64,000 nt of DNA, taken from an uncultured Porphyromonas sp. (lineage in GTDB: Bacteria > Bacteroidota > Bacteroidia > Bacteroidales > Porphyromonadaceae). The position numbers were made by a program, and so were the translations under genes. The DNA lies in the NCBI RefSeq assembly GCF_902489635.1, contig NZ_CABUAN010000003.1:36319-100318 (forward strand). Direction: 5' to 3'. This document shows, one piece after another, positions 24,706 to 32,983 of the stretch; the stretch's first letter is position 1, and each line of letters starts with the position of its first letter. The notes under the pieces are model-generated. The model made no database searches and was not told where the DNA came from. It saw only the letters and a program-made list of their open reading frames with translations.

Positions 24706-25998
24706 CTATTTGCTAATTTTCAGACCACAGTTAGGACAGAAAGCCATGCCTCGTGTCGGGGTACCACAGCGAGGACACTTATCCTCCGAGAGCGGAGCTC
24801 CACAGTTAGAGCAAAATGCAGCCCCAGGCACTGTCGCTGCGTGGCAATTAGGACAGGTTGGTGCTGCCTGACCCGAGAGAGATACCCCACAAGTAGAGCA
24901 TCGAGTCGCATTGGCATCGACATCGGCACCACAATTGGGGCAAGGGTTGTATGCGTCTCCACAGTAGGGGCAAAACTTCTTGTCCGTCGTGTACTTACGA
25001 CTACAATTGGAGCAGAAGACCTCTCTCACGGCTGGCTGTGGCTGACTAGGTGCGACCCCTGCGGGAGCATTGCCCGTGGTAGGGGTAGGCTGATCATACT
25101 TTGGAGCCATCAGTCCCCCAGCCATAGCACTGCCTCCGCCTCCGCCTAGACCTCCCATCATACCTGTCATCATGACCGCTCCGAGTATGCCTCCTCCCTG
25201 GCTATTGCGCATGGCCTCCTGAGCTGTCTCAAACATTTTGCTCTGCTGCCACGTATGCCCTGAGATCTTTTGAGCCGTCTGCTGGTTGATAGCCTCCTGC
25301 ACGCTGCGGCCATACTCTGTCGTCGTGTCTACATCTATTGAGGTCACATAAAACTTCGACAAGCTGCACCCATAATCAGCAAAGAACGCCTCCAAGTCTG
25401 GCTGTAGGACGCTAGAGATGTCGGATAGATGTGCAGATATTTGATTGACACTGTATCCATTGGCCTGAAAGGCTTTTGAGATCAAACTCTTGGACTTGAC
25501 CGTTAGCTCGCCTCGGAGCTGCTCTGTAAAGTCATCGACGGTGATTTCTTGAGCTCCATCTCCAGAGTAAGGGAAGCCTAGAGCCAGCTGGAAGACTAGT
25601 CGCTCGGCGTCCTCCACCGTAATCCCGTAGGTGCCACTCACGCCGATAGGTATCTGTGCCTGAAAAGCTGAGTCATAGACGGGAAAGTCACTGATACGCC
25701 ACTGTACATCCCTCGGCTTGAGTTTATTGACAAACCATATCTGCACGGTCCAGGGATTTACCCCTCCAAAGGGAACTCCAAAGAACTCCCGCAGGATAGG
25801 CACGTTTGGCGAGTCAAGATTATATTGTCCAGGTCCAAACTTCTGGCTCTTAGTGCCGTTGACTACAACGATAGCTTCCTGCGCTTCGTTGACCTGTAGC
25901 TTGGCATACTTACTGATGTTGTTCTCCGGGTGACGATAGGCGAGTACTCCTATCTGACCAGACCACTGGATGAAGTCAATTATCGATCTCTTCTTCAT
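24706..25998 (-). CDS. SPFH-domain protein with four C-terminal zinc ribbons (YdjI-like)
   Basis: This 430-residue protein is the first gene of the operon. Residues 1-260 form an SPFH/band-7-type domain of the YdjI ('virion core protein'-like) family: QVNEAQEAIVVVNG near 34, GPGQYNLD near 57 and the late YVTSIDVDTTTEYG. A Gly/Met-rich, membrane-seeking stretch (ILGAVMMTGMMGGLGGGGG) follows near 275-300. Four zinc ribbons of paired CxxC then occupy about 330-427 (CSNC/CPYC, CPNC/CSTC, CPNC/CSNC, CPRC/CPNC). In B. subtilis, YdjI works with the neighbouring YdjG/YdjH in membrane association of a PspA protein. No PspA homologue is encoded here, so the partners are probably genes B-F. Confidence 0.85.
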   Translation of the reverse strand: MKKRSIIDFIQWSGQIGVLAYRHPENNISKYAKLQVNEAQEAIVVVNGTKSQKFGPGQYNLDSPNVPILREFFGVPFGGVNPWTVQIWFVNKLKPRDVQWRISDFPVYDSAFQAQIPIGVSGTYGITVEDAERLVFQLALGFPYSGDGAQEITVDDFTEQLRGELTVKSKSLISKAFQANGYSVNQISAHLSDISSVLQPDLEAFFADYGCSLSKFYVTSIDVDTTTEYGRSVQEAINQQTAQKISGHTWQQSKMFETAQEAMRNSQGGGILGAVMMTGMMGGLGGGGGSAMAGGLMAPKYDQPTPTTGNAPAGVAPSQPQPAVREVFCSNCSRKYTTDKKFCPYCGDAYNPCPNCGADVDANATRCSTCGVSLSGQAAPTCPNCHAATVPGAAFCSNCGAPLSEDKCPRCGTPTRGMAFCPNCGLKISK

Positions 25999-26053
25999 AG
26001 TACAATCCGTATAAAGTTGGAGGATTTGTTATTTCAAGATGCTCCTCGAGGGA

Positions 26054-26061
26054 CAAATATA
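26054..26061 (-). promoter_or_regulatory. -7 promoter box of the six-gene operon
   Basis: TATATTTG on the minus strand fits TAnnTTTG and lies 55 bases upstream of the ATG at 25998. No clear -33 TTG is seen. No other promoter-like box is seen within the operon's short junctions. Confidence 0.7.
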
Positions 26062-26221
26062 GTGTTTTTTTAGAATATGTATGCCATGTTTCTATTAAGG
26101 TTCACATAAGCCAATTTCAGCTCTGACGAGTTCCTGTTTTTTTGAGCAGCTAGGGACCCAGATAGGATGCATTATCCCCCACTCGCTAGCGGACTAGCAG
26201 TCATATCTTATCTATTTCAAA

Positions 26222-26262
26222 GCCGTAGCACCACCACGTATGGTGCTGCGGTCTTTTCTATT
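26222..26262 (+). terminator. Orphan rho-independent terminator
   Basis: GCCGTAGCACCA pairs with TGGTGCTGCGGT and is followed by CTTTTCTATTT on the plus strand. No plus-strand gene ends nearby (aroK ended 7.6 kb earlier), so it may end a small RNA made from 26062-26221. No consensus promoter was found for that RNA. Confidence 0.65.
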
Positions 26263-26305
26263 TGTCGCCCTGCAGGAATGAGCTAACTGTCAGTGCCACT
26301 TGGGT

Positions 26306-26366
26306 GAAACTAAAGTTTCATAGGTAAGAAACTCCAGTTTCATTCGGAGGAAACTTTATCGGACAG
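26306..26366. repeat. Short palindromes GAAACTAAAGTTTC / GAAACTCCAGTTTC
   Basis: Two GAAACTnnAGTTTC palindromes, then TCGGAGGAAACTTTA, recall the AAACTTCGGAGG units of the CCACGTGG arrays. It may be a degraded relative. It sits in the gap between the divergent SPFH operon and the activator gene. Confidence 0.45.
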
Positions 26367-26439
26367 CAATAAAATAGAAATGAGCGACAACACGCCATGG
26401 CAAAATTGATGAGGCGAGGTGTGATGTCGCTCATTTTAG

Positions 26440-26447
26440 TAACTTTG
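26440..26447 (+). promoter_or_regulatory. -7 box next to the activator start codon
   Basis: TAACTTTG ends only 5 bases before the ATG at 26453. With usual spacing the RNA would start at or next to the ATG, implying a leaderless or near-leaderless mRNA. Confidence 0.6.
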
Positions 26448-26452
26448 CACCT

Positions 26453-27706
26453 ATGAATGTGGATCTACAACAGGTGATGCAGCGCTTTGGTATCGTGGGA
26501 CGCAATCCGAGCTTCCTACGAGCTATCGAGACGGCCGTACAGGTCGCCCCGACAGACCTATCTGTGCTGGTGACTGGCGAGAGCGGTGTCGGCAAGGAGT
26601 TCTTCCCCAAGATCATACACGCTTACAGCCTCCGCAAGCATCAAGGCTATGTGGCGGTCAACTGTGGCGCGATCCCTGAGGGTACGATCGACTCTGAGCT
26701 CTTCGGGCACCGCAAGGGTTCCTTCACGGGTGCTATCTCTGACCGCAAGGGTTACTTTGAGGAGGCGGACGGTGGCACTATCTTCCTCGATGAGGTGGGG
26801 GAGCTGCCACTTGCTACGCAGGCTCGTCTGCTCCGTGTACTCGAGTCGGGAGAGTTTATCCCCGTAGGTGCTAGCAAGCCTCTCAAGACCGATGTGCGGG
26901 TGGTCGCTGCGACCAATGTCAATATACAGGAGGCTATCGCTCGTGGACGCTTCCGCGAAGACCTCTACTATCGTCTCAGCACGGTGCCTATCGTAGTGCC
27001 CCCGCTACGTAAGCGGCAGGAGGATATTGTGCTGCTCTTCAAGCTCTTTGCTTCGCTCAGTGCGGAGAAGAACCAGATCCCGATGCTCGAGATCACGCCC
27101 GAAGCTGAGGAGCTGTTACGACGCTACCCTTGGCCCGGCAACATACGCGAGCTACGCAACTTGACAGACCGTATCAGCATTTTGGAGTACGACCGTCATC
27201 TGACGGCTGAAGACCTTCGAGGCTACCTGCCTGAGAGGACCCCTGAGCTGAGCACTTCACTGGTTCCCGTGGAGCGTCAGTCGGAGGAGCGTAGCTTTGC
27301 CAATGAGCGGGAGATACTTTACCAGGTGCTTTTTGACATGAAGCGAGACATTACCTCGCTCAAGCAGACCATCGCCACCATGCGTCAGGAGCCTCACTAT
27401 GAGCCGATCCATACGACGCTTGTGCCTACCGATATGGAGCCTATGCACACAGAGGCCGAGGAGGTGACCGAGCCAGATCCAGAGTCTTACCCAGAGTCTC
27501 ACCCTGAGCCTTGCAGGCAGCTTGCAGAGACCCCTGCAGAGCAGCCGCTCCTACCTGACCGGCCGATGACTATCGATGAGGCTGAGCGCATATTGATCAT
27601 GCGAGCCTTGGAGCGACATGGGGGCAACAAAACAGAAGCTGCTGAGGAGCTCAACATCTCTCCACGCACACTATATCGTAAACTGCGCAGCTATGGCGAG
27701 GAGTAG
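26453..27706 (+). CDS. Sigma-54-type AAA+ transcriptional activator with Fis HTH
   Basis: This 417-residue protein has an AAA+ domain at about residues 12-245: Walker A GESGVGKE (42-49), the sigma-54 contact loop GSFTGA (90-95, a GAFTGA variant) and Walker B GTIFLDEVGE. The arginine-bearing PWPGNIRELRN follows. A proline- and glutamate-rich linker leads to a C-terminal Fis-type helix-turn-helix (GGNKTEAAEELNISPRTLYR). There is no receiver or sensory domain at the N-terminus. It is first of a cluster with lptE, the TPR gene and secG, an order I recall from other Bacteroidales. Its end overlaps lptE by 14 bases. Confidence 0.92.
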   Translation: MNVDLQQVMQRFGIVGRNPSFLRAIETAVQVAPTDLSVLVTGESGVGKEFFPKIIHAYSLRKHQGYVAVNCGAIPEGTIDSELFGHRKGSFTGAISDRKGYFEEADGGTIFLDEVGELPLATQARLLRVLESGEFIPVGASKPLKTDVRVVAATNVNIQEAIARGRFREDLYYRLSTVPIVVPPLRKRQEDIVLLFKLFASLSAEKNQIPMLEITPEAEELLRRYPWPGNIRELRNLTDRISILEYDRHLTAEDLRGYLPERTPELSTSLVPVERQSEERSFANEREILYQVLFDMKRDITSLKQTIATMRQEPHYEPIHTTLVPTDMEPMHTEAEEVTEPDPESYPESHPEPCRQLAETPAEQPLLPDRPMTIDEAERILIMRALERHGGNKTEAAEELNISPRTLYRKLRSYGEE

Positions 27707-28214
27707 GTTACTATATATAATAGGTGTCGTGACGCTCCTACTGATCGGGACGAGCTGCTCGATCAGCTATAAGTTCAATGGAGCCACCATCGACTACACA
27801 CGCATCAAGACGGTGACCATCGAGGACTTTCCCAATCAGGCTCCGCTGGTCTATCCGCCCCTGTCGCAGATGTTTTCGGAGCGTCTGCGCGAGCAGTTCC
27901 GTCGCAATACACGCCTCGAGCCGGTCGATGCTAATGGAGATCTGATCCTCGAGGGCGCTATCGTCGGGTATGAGCTCACCCCTATGGCGATGCAGGAGGA
28001 TGCACTCTCAGCGATGACACGCTTCACGATCACCGTGCGCGTATCGTACACCAATATGGTTGAGGAGAAAAAGAGTTTCTCCGGGCGCACCTTTACCTCC
28101 TCGCAAGAGTTCGACAGCAACAACCTCTTCTCAGACATTCAGGAGGGGCTAGCTAATGAGCTGATCGATGACCTTGTCAAGCAAATCTTTAACGCCACAG
28201 TAGAGGACTGGTAG
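27693..28214 (+). CDS. lptE: LPS-assembly lipoprotein LptE
   Basis: This 173-residue lipoprotein has a signal peptide with lipobox IGTSC. The body fits the Bacteroidota LptE family (SISYKFNGATIDY at the mature start, PLVYPPLSQMFSERLREQF, and a C-terminal FSDIQEGLANELIDDLVKQI). LptE plugs the LptD barrel that delivers LPS to the outer surface. The ATG at 27693 is chosen because it gives a proper signal peptide, whereas an upstream start would add 25 unrelated residues inside the activator gene. It is coupled to the next gene by a TAGTG overlap. Confidence 0.88.
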   Translation: MARSRLLYIIGVVTLLLIGTSCSISYKFNGATIDYTRIKTVTIEDFPNQAPLVYPPLSQMFSERLREQFRRNTRLEPVDANGDLILEGAIVGYELTPMAMQEDALSAMTRFTITVRVSYTNMVEEKKSFSGRTFTSSQEFDSNNLFSDIQEGLANELIDDLVKQIFNATVEDW

Positions 28215-28933
28215 TGAAGACGATGACGCTAGACGAGCTGAATAGGCTGACGGCTCACCCTGAGGAGCTCAACCGCCACACGCTCTCGCCACTGGCCGAG
28301 CTGGTGGAGACCTATCCCTATGCGCAGAGCATCGTGATGCTCTACCTACTTAATCTGTCGATCCTCGGTGACTTGCGCTACGAAGCGGAGCTTCAGCGCT
28401 GGGCTCCCCACCTACCGAGTCGGGAGAAGCTCTACTTGCTAGCTCGGCTACACATGCCGCTAGCTGACTTGACGCCGGTGCTGGCTCACGACCCGTCAGA
28501 CTCCTTTGCCCTCGTAGATCAATATCTGCGCAAGGTGGCCGAGCGCGAGGGACCACTCTCGAACGAGCTAGAGTACGACACGGCAGAAGCTCTCCCCACG
28601 GAGGAGCCTACCCCAGACTACTTCTCACAAACTGAGTACGAGTCGGCACCCACAGATATGTCGCTCTCGGGCCTAATCGCCACACCTTCACCAGAAAGTG
28701 CGTCAGCTACCGACACCGCCCCGCAGCCTATGGTGACGCCATCCGATGATGCGGAGCCGAGCGATACGCTTTTTACCGAAACGCTAGCCTCCATCTACAT
28801 CAAACAGGGCCATTACGAGCGAGCAAAACAAATTATTGAGGGGCTAAGCTTGAAATTCCCAGAAAAAATTAGTTACTTTGCAGTTCAATTGAACTTCCTC
28901 GAGAAGCTAATCGACAATGCTTCTCACTCATAA
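28214..28933 (+). CDS. TPR-containing protein of unknown role
   Basis: This 239-residue protein starts either at a GTG overlapping the lptE stop or at the ATG at 28223 (MTLDELNRLT); the choice is uncertain. The N-terminal 100 residues are helical. An acidic, Pro/Ser/Thr-rich linker follows, and the C-terminus has one TPR-like hairpin (TLASIYIKQGHYERAKQIIE). There is no signal peptide. It is conserved between lptE and secG in related genomes, as I recall, which suggests an envelope-linked role; the function is not known. Confidence 0.75.
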   Translation: MKTMTLDELNRLTAHPEELNRHTLSPLAELVETYPYAQSIVMLYLLNLSILGDLRYEAELQRWAPHLPSREKLYLLARLHMPLADLTPVLAHDPSDSFALVDQYLRKVAEREGPLSNELEYDTAEALPTEEPTPDYFSQTEYESAPTDMSLSGLIATPSPESASATDTAPQPMVTPSDDAEPSDTLFTETLASIYIKQGHYERAKQIIEGLSLKFPEKISYFAVQLNFLEKLIDNASHS

Positions 28934-28957
28934 ATACGCATTCATAGACTAGTAGAT

Positions 28958-29359
28958 ATGCAAATCTTTCTAACCATCCTGATCCTCATCGCAGCTATCC
29001 TGCTGATCCTTATCGTCATCGTCCAGAACTCTAAGGGCGGTGGTCTAGCAGCAGGCTTCGGCGAGAGCAATAAGTACATGGGTGTGCGCAAGACGACGGA
29101 CTTCCTCGAGAAGGCCACATGGACGCTCGCAGGAGCTATGGTCGTGCTCAGCATTGCCAGCTCATTCTTTGTCAAGCCTCACGTACAGGCTAAGCAGAGC
29201 GAGAGCTTCATCGAGCAGTCTCAGCAGAGCGCGCCCGTGCTTCCTCAGCAACCTGAGGCTACGCTGCCACTACCCGCAGCTCCTGCAGCTCCCGCAGCTG
29301 AGGCTCCTGCTCAAGCTCCTGCTACACAGCCTGAGACTCCGCAGCAGCCTGCCGAGTAA
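28958..29359 (+). CDS. secG: Preprotein translocase subunit SecG
   Basis: This 133-residue protein is the small accessory subunit of SecYEG. Two membrane segments flank the conserved cytoplasmic loop (VIVQNSKGGGLAAGFGE near residues 20-37 and WTLAGAMVVLSIASSFF near 57-73). A Pro/Ala/Gln-rich tail of about 55 residues, typical of Bacteroidota SecG, follows. It lies 24 bases after the TPR gene in the same operon. Confidence 0.95.
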   Translation: MQIFLTILILIAAILLILIVIVQNSKGGGLAAGFGESNKYMGVRKTTDFLEKATWTLAGAMVVLSIASSFFVKPHVQAKQSESFIEQSQQSAPVLPQQPEATLPLPAAPAAPAAEAPAQAPATQPETPQQPAE

Positions 29360-29407
29360 CAACTGAAGAGGGCTTCGCCAGCTAGGTAGCTCGTCAGATA
29401 TTGATGA

Positions 29408-29440
29408 GGGGAGGACTCACTCTTGTGTGGGTTCTTCCCT
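29408..29440 (+). terminator. Probable terminator after secG
   Basis: GGGAGGACTCAC pairs imperfectly with GTGGGTTCTTCCC and is followed by TTGGTTGTG. It separates the lptE-secG group from the serS promoter at 29471. Confidence 0.6.
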
Positions 29441-29470
29441 TGGTTGTGCCTATAAATGCAGAAGAAACTG

Positions 29471-29478
29471 TACCTTTG
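29471..29478 (+). promoter_or_regulatory. -7 promoter box of serS
   Basis: TACCTTTG, an exact consensus, gives a leader of about 58 bases to the ATG at 29541. Confidence 0.8.
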
Positions 29479-29540
29479 TAGCATAGCTTGTCGCCGTGCG
29501 TGACAAGCTCCTCACACGTAATAACTCAAAGAAGTAGGTA

Positions 29541-30815
29541 ATGCTTACCATCAAACAAATATTGGATGACCCACAGGGAGTCATCGAGCGGCTCGCCGTC
29601 AAGCACTTTCCCGCAGAAGAGCCCATAGCAGCTATCATCGCTCAGGACAAGCTGAGACGCGATGCACAGCACAAGAAGGACGACAGCCTGGCTCAGCAAA
29701 AAGTCCTCTCACGCTCTATCGGTGAGAAGATGAAAGCGGGTGCCCGCGAAGAGGCTGAGCAACTCAAAGCTGAGGTGCAGGCACTCAAAGAGATCTCTAA
29801 ACAAGCTGAGGAGACCATGCGACAGGCCGAGGAGACGATGCGGCAGCTCCTACTCTCCGTACCTAATCTGCCGCACCCCGACGTGCCACACGGCTCCTCT
29901 GCCGAGGACAACCTATGCGTCGCTACGGGTGGTAAGATGCCACACTTAGAGAATACGGCCAAGCTACCTCACTGGGAGCTGGCTAAGCAGTACGACCTCA
30001 TAGACTTCGAGCTGGGAGTCAAGATCACGGGCGCAGGCTTCCCCGTATATAAGGGTAAGGGAGCAAGACTGCAGCGCGCCTTGATCAACTTCTTCCTCGA
30101 CAGAGCTACGGCAGCGGGCTTTCAGGAGGTCGAGCCTCCTATTATGGTCAACGAGGACTCTGGTATCGGCACCGGTCAGCTCCCTGACAAGGAGGGGCAG
30201 ATGTACCATGTGCAGCTGGACAACCTCTACCTCATACCGACGGCTGAGGTGCCTGTGACCAATATCTTCCGAGATGTCATCCTAGAGGCAGACCAGTTAC
30301 CTATCTGTTGCACTGCCTATACGCCTTGCTTCCGTCGTGAGGCTGGTTCGTATGGCAAGGACGTACGCGGGCTCAACCGCCTGCATCAGTTTGACAAGGT
30401 AGAGATCGTCTCCATCGACCGTCCCGATCACTCGTGGCAGCAGCTCGACAAGATGATCGCACACGTCAAGAGCCTCGTCGAGGAGCTTGAGCTCCCTTAC
30501 CGTATCCTCCGCCTCTGTGGTGGTGACCTAAGCTTTACGAGTGCTATGACTTACGACTTTGAGGTCTTTTCAGCTGCGCAGGAGCGTTGGCTCGAGGTGA
30601 GCTCCGTCTCTAACTTCGAGAGCTATCAGGCCAACCGTCTGATGTGTCGCTACCGTGATCCTGAGGAGGGGATTACCCTTTGTCATACGCTCAACGGTAG
30701 TGCCCTCGCTCTGCCACGCATTGTCGCTGCCCTCCTAGAGAACAATCAGACGCCCGAGGGCATTATCATCCCCAAGGCACTGAGACCCTACACTGGCTTT
30801 GACAAGATAGACTAA
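29541..30815 (+). CDS. serS: Seryl-tRNA synthetase
   Basis: This 424-residue class II synthetase charges tRNA-Ser. The N-terminal long coiled-coil arm (about residues 30-100) binds the tRNA variable arm; it contains a short direct repeat (QAEETMRQ twice). Class II motif 2 is CFRREAGSYGKD, and motif 3 is HTLNGSALALPRIVAALLEN near the C-terminus. Length is normal. smpB follows 24 bases later. Confidence 0.97.
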   Translation: MLTIKQILDDPQGVIERLAVKHFPAEEPIAAIIAQDKLRRDAQHKKDDSLAQQKVLSRSIGEKMKAGAREEAEQLKAEVQALKEISKQAEETMRQAEETMRQLLLSVPNLPHPDVPHGSSAEDNLCVATGGKMPHLENTAKLPHWELAKQYDLIDFELGVKITGAGFPVYKGKGARLQRALINFFLDRATAAGFQEVEPPIMVNEDSGIGTGQLPDKEGQMYHVQLDNLYLIPTAEVPVTNIFRDVILEADQLPICCTAYTPCFRREAGSYGKDVRGLNRLHQFDKVEIVSIDRPDHSWQQLDKMIAHVKSLVEELELPYRILRLCGGDLSFTSAMTYDFEVFSAAQERWLEVSSVSNFESYQANRLMCRYRDPEEGITLCHTLNGSALALPRIVAALLENNQTPEGIIIPKALRPYTGFDKID

Positions 30816-30839
30816 GCAATCGTCCCAACCCACACCGCT

Positions 30840-31310
30840 ATGGCTAAGAAAGGCAAGCAATCCGCCCGAGCGATCAACATACGCAACAAGCGCGCGACCT
30901 ATGACTATGAGCTCCTCGATCAGTACACCGCAGGCATCGTGCTGGTTGGTAGTGAGATCAAGTCTATACGTGCGGGCAAAGCGGCTCTCGTGGACAGCTA
31001 CTGCTACTTCTCGCGTGGTGAGCTGTGGATCAAGAATATGTATATAGCGGAGTACAGCTACGCTTCCTACAACAATCATGTGGAGCGACGGGAGCGCAAG
31101 CTGCTACTCAACCGCAAGGAGCTGCGCAAGCTCGAGGAGGAGATGAAGAACCCTGGGCAGACGATCATCCCCGTGCGTCTCTTCATCAACGAGCGTGGGC
31201 TCGCTAAGCTAGTCGTTGCACTAGCCCGAGGTAAGAAGCAGTATGACAAGCGCGCCGCCATACGCGACCGCGAGGACAAGCGACGCCTAGAGCGTGCTAT
31301 GCGCTTCTGA
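30840..31310 (+). CDS. smpB: SsrA-binding protein SmpB
   Basis: This 156-residue protein binds tmRNA in ribosome rescue by trans-translation. It opens with IRNKRATYDYELLDQYTAGI, followed by the GSEIKSIRAGKA and HVERRERKLLLNRKE motifs. The C-terminus is the basic DKRAAIRDREDKRRLERAMR helix that enters the mRNA channel. It is co-directional with serS. The tmRNA gene itself is not in the window. Confidence 0.97.
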   Translation: MAKKGKQSARAINIRNKRATYDYELLDQYTAGIVLVGSEIKSIRAGKAALVDSYCYFSRGELWIKNMYIAEYSYASYNNHVERRERKLLLNRKELRKLEEEMKNPGQTIIPVRLFINERGLAKLVVALARGKKQYDKRAAIRDREDKRRLERAMRF

Positions 31311-31640
31311 CGAGCAAGTCCCCGAACAGCGAGACGTGTAACTCGCTGTAGGGACGCGCGGCTCGGACGCAGACTGTCGGTGCGTCCGTTGTATCAAAAT
31401 GAAACCATATCCGTTGTCGAACAGCAATACGAATAACAATTTGTAGGGGCGGACCTATGTGTCCGTCCGTCTTCGTTGGAACGCAATATGCCTTGTGGGC
31501 GGACACGCAGGTCCGCCCCTACACGAACTACATCAACACGACAAGTCCAACCATCAGACGCTGTAATCTTTGACACAACGGACGCACGACCGTGCGCCCC
31601 TACAAGTCGTTACTTGTGAGACTCGCGAAGTCTAGTCCAA
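31311..31640. repeat. GTAGGGGCGGACC inverted repeats in an intergenic gap
   Basis: TTGTAGGGGCGGACC near 31440 and its inverse GGTCCGCCCCTACA near 31513 bracket a spacer with GTCCGTCCGTC and GGGCGGACACG. Related GCGCCCCTACA occurs near 31595 and GGACGCACGACC near 31583. The sequence is GC-rich and palindromic and yields only overlapping spurious frames. Similar GGGGCGGAC repeats occur in several anaerobe genomes, from memory. Confidence 0.7.
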
Positions 31641-31672
31641 GAGATTGGGCGAAGTCTAATTATTAGACGATG

Positions 31673-31680
31673 CAAAGGTA
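31673..31680 (-). promoter_or_regulatory. Promoter-like box without a gene
   Basis: TACCTTTG on the minus strand would drive RNA leftward toward the 3' side of smpB, with no gene to express. The surrounding sequence (GTCTAATTA, then GCAAAGGTA, then TGCACTCA) is a degenerate match to 62226-62330. Confidence 0.4.
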
Positions 31681-31847
31681 ATAGAACAGACCATCGAGCC
31701 TGCACTCAGCTGCACTCAGCCTCACTCTGTAGCTTGCAAACGCCTCAACAGGTCCTAACGTGGAGCGGACACAGCATACGACTCCCGATCTACAAGCGAG
31801 GCAATGTCGTGTGAACATCTTTTGCTGTTAGTACGGACAAACAACCC

Positions 31848-31900
31848 AACGAGGGGACTCAGCCGCTTCTAGTAAGCGATTGAGTCCCCTCGTTGTATTG
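31848..31900 (-). terminator. Terminator of the small outer-membrane protein gene
   Basis: AACGAGGGGACTCA pairs with TGAGTCCCCTCGTT around an 18-base loop that itself can fold (CGCTT/AAGCG). T-rich sequence follows on both sides (GGGTTGTTTGT on the minus strand), so it may be bidirectional. Confidence 0.85.
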
Positions 31901-31946
31901 TTGCTAGCTATACTAGAGAGCTGTCGTCATCTAGTGGGCGAATTGG

Positions 31947-32573
31947 CTACCACGCCATGCCAAAGACGAGCTGAGGCATACCCATAGTGACAACGGTCGT
32001 GGTGTGATGATCTTTTGGTCCCACTTGTATCATACGAGAGCTGTAGACATAGCCTAAACCTACATAATAGTGTCCGATGCTCTTACGCACGTCTACCGAG
32101 ATATTTGACCCGAAGCCGTGCTGCAGGCTGTTGAACGCATCGTAGTCACCAAGTAGCGTAGCGCTATCTTTCGTTTTGCTCCTAAAGAGCAGGGTATAGC
32201 CGATGGCGAGAGAACCCTGAGCACTCCAGCCTGAGCGACTGTCGCGCAGACTACTAAGGGCGATAGAGGGGCCTATGAATAGTTGGTTGAGCAGGCGTTC
32301 CTTATGAGGGATCAGGGGCTGTGTACTCTTGAACTCCATCTGAGTATATGAGAGTTCTCCGCCCACCTTCCAGTGGTTGTTTAGCCAACCACTTACCTCC
32401 ATAGCGGCATTAGCGACTATAGGCGATAGGATGTTATTGGTCGGGATGACAATGCCCGCACCACCTCGTACGGTGCAGTCTAGGATAGGTTTGTTTTGGG
32501 CATGAATTAGCGAGATGCTACAGAGGAGGGCTAGAATGAGTAGTCCAGACTTGGTCCATTTACTTGTTTCCAT
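31947..32573 (-). CDS. Small outer-membrane beta-barrel-like protein
   Basis: This 208-residue protein has a signal peptide ending SLIHAQ. The mature part has alternating amphipathic strands and glycine-rich turns (VRGGAGIVI, WKVGGELSYTQMEF, SAQGSLAIGYTLLF, YYVGLGYVY) and ends LVFGMAW with a terminal aromatic, as outer-membrane barrels do. It is a generic 'outer membrane protein with beta-barrel' without a recognisable subfamily. A strong terminator follows. No consensus promoter was found upstream. Confidence 0.75.
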   Translation of the reverse strand: METSKWTKSGLLILALLCSISLIHAQNKPILDCTVRGGAGIVIPTNNILSPIVANAAMEVSGWLNNHWKVGGELSYTQMEFKSTQPLIPHKERLLNQLFIGPSIALSSLRDSRSGWSAQGSLAIGYTLLFRSKTKDSATLLGDYDAFNSLQHGFGSNISVDVRKSIGHYYVGLGYVYSSRMIQVGPKDHHTTTVVTMGMPQLVFGMAW

Positions 32574-32983
32574 TCTAATACAGATTATGGTTTATAATAT
32601 GATAGTGGCTTACGTTTGGTCTTAAGTCTACACCCCTTTGATAACGAAGTTGGGTCTACGCCATTCTTTCGAGTACAGCTAGTCATAGGTAATCGGATCT
32701 TGAAGAGCAACACACAGCCTCAGTGCCCTCAATCAAGATGAAACGGAAGTGTGCATCCTTTCGTTCCCAGCTCTGAAAGCGAAGTTACAAAAACATTCCG
32801 AAAAGAACAAGAGGCAACTTTGCTTCGTTACGCGCCCGCTGCTCTTGCACCGCGTGTGAGCGTAACGACATTGGACTCAACGTACCACAAATGTTCCGAC
32901 TGAAATGCCACAAATATTTCGATTTGGTTGCGTATCTGTCTGACATTTAGATGTTTTGACTGTTATCCCATTTTGGGGTAAAT
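32574..32983. other. Intergenic gap, 410 bases
   Basis: No gene is seen. The gap holds a CGTTACGC / GCGTAACG inverted repeat near 32828-32866 and a doublet of CCACAAAT near 32885-32915. It is A/T-richer than the genes around it. Confidence 0.5.

Noticed and set aside
31394..31576. Frames in the GGGGCGGACC repeats
   Set aside because: They derive from the repeat, overlap on the same strand in different phases and have no start context.
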